A program made the position numbers and the translations under genes. From positions 1 to 6,139 of the forward strand of contig JANYAB010000039.1 of the NCBI GenBank assembly GCA_025355225.1: DNA of 6,139 nt, given 5' to 3'. This stretch comes from Bacteroidota bacterium (GTDB taxonomy: Bacteria; Bacteroidota; Bacteroidia; Sphingobacteriales; Sphingobacteriaceae). The stretch's first letter is position 1. Each line of letters opens with the position of its first letter. This document shows positions 6,095 through 6,139 of the stretch, one piece after another. The notes beneath the pieces were generated by a model that did not search any database, was not told the DNA's origin, and saw only the letters and a program-made list of their open reading frames with translations.

Positions 6095-6102
6095 CAAAAT
6101 TA
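6095..6102 (-). promoter_or_regulatory. Second possible hemD -7 box
   Basis: The minus strand reads TAATTTTG, also an exact TAnnTTTG match. The TTTG within the box at 6126-6133 lies 23 bases upstream, at the long end of the accepted -33/-7 spacing. It could be an alternative start giving a leader about 45-50 bases long, or a chance match in AT-rich DNA. Confidence 0.3.
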
Positions 6103-6125
6103 AAATAGGGCAAATTTCGAGGGCA

Positions 6126-6133
6126 CAAAGATA
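6126..6133 (-). promoter_or_regulatory. Probable hemD promoter, Bacteroidota -7 box
   Basis: The minus strand reads TATCTTTG followed by TGCCC, an exact match to TAnnTTTG in its commonest form. Transcription would begin around 6120, leaving a leader of about 80 bases before the TTG start of hemD. The matching -33 element would fall outside the window. The TTTG at 6136-6139 is too close to serve. Confidence 0.6.
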
Positions 6134-6139
6134 CACAAA

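Noticed and set aside
1..6139. CRISPR array, tRNA, rRNA, insertion sequence or phage attachment site
   Set aside because: No spaced direct repeats of suitable length, no cloverleaf, and no transposase or integrase frame were seen on either strand.

Overview
The window comes from a Bacteroidota genome, most likely Sphingobacteriaceae (Mucilaginibacter/Pedobacter-like). It is moderately AT-rich. It carries the gldK-gldL-gldM-gldN block, which is found only in this phylum. The start regions lack Shine-Dalgarno sequences, and the promoter candidates match the Bacteroidota -7 consensus TAnnTTTG. The genus is inferred from the protein style and gene order, not from a search.

All five genes lie on the minus strand, so transcription runs from right to left. 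From the right edge: a Bacteroidota promoter (6126-6133), then a hemD-type uroporphyrinogen-III synthase gene (5283-6041, TTG start). Next comes a 266-bp AT-rich intergenic region (5017-5282) with a consensus -7 box, a palindrome just upstream of it and three inverted repeats in the presumed leader. Then follow gldK (3700-5016), gldL (2845-3648), gldM (1275-2804) and gldN (305-1267), with gaps of only 51, 40 and 7 bp. A strong intrinsic terminator (241-281) sits just after gldN, partly built from a degenerate 7-bp tandem repeat. The left 240 bp hold no gene I can support, but contain a strong inverted repeat typical of dispersed intergenic elements.

The four gld genes encode the core of the type IX secretion system (T9SS), which is also the gliding motor in motile members. 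GldL (two membrane helices, with a buried Lys and Glu) and GldM (one helix and a long periplasmic rod) form the proton-motive-force-driven motor in the inner membrane. GldK (an outer-membrane lipoprotein with an FGE-sulfatase fold) and GldN (a periplasmic protein) form the ring under the outer membrane that GldM is thought to drive. hemD belongs to tetrapyrrole biosynthesis and probably has its own promoter.

The coding content is a known system, intact in all four parts. The less explained material is non-coding: the gldK upstream region, the heptamer repeat/terminator, and the inverted repeat at the left edge.
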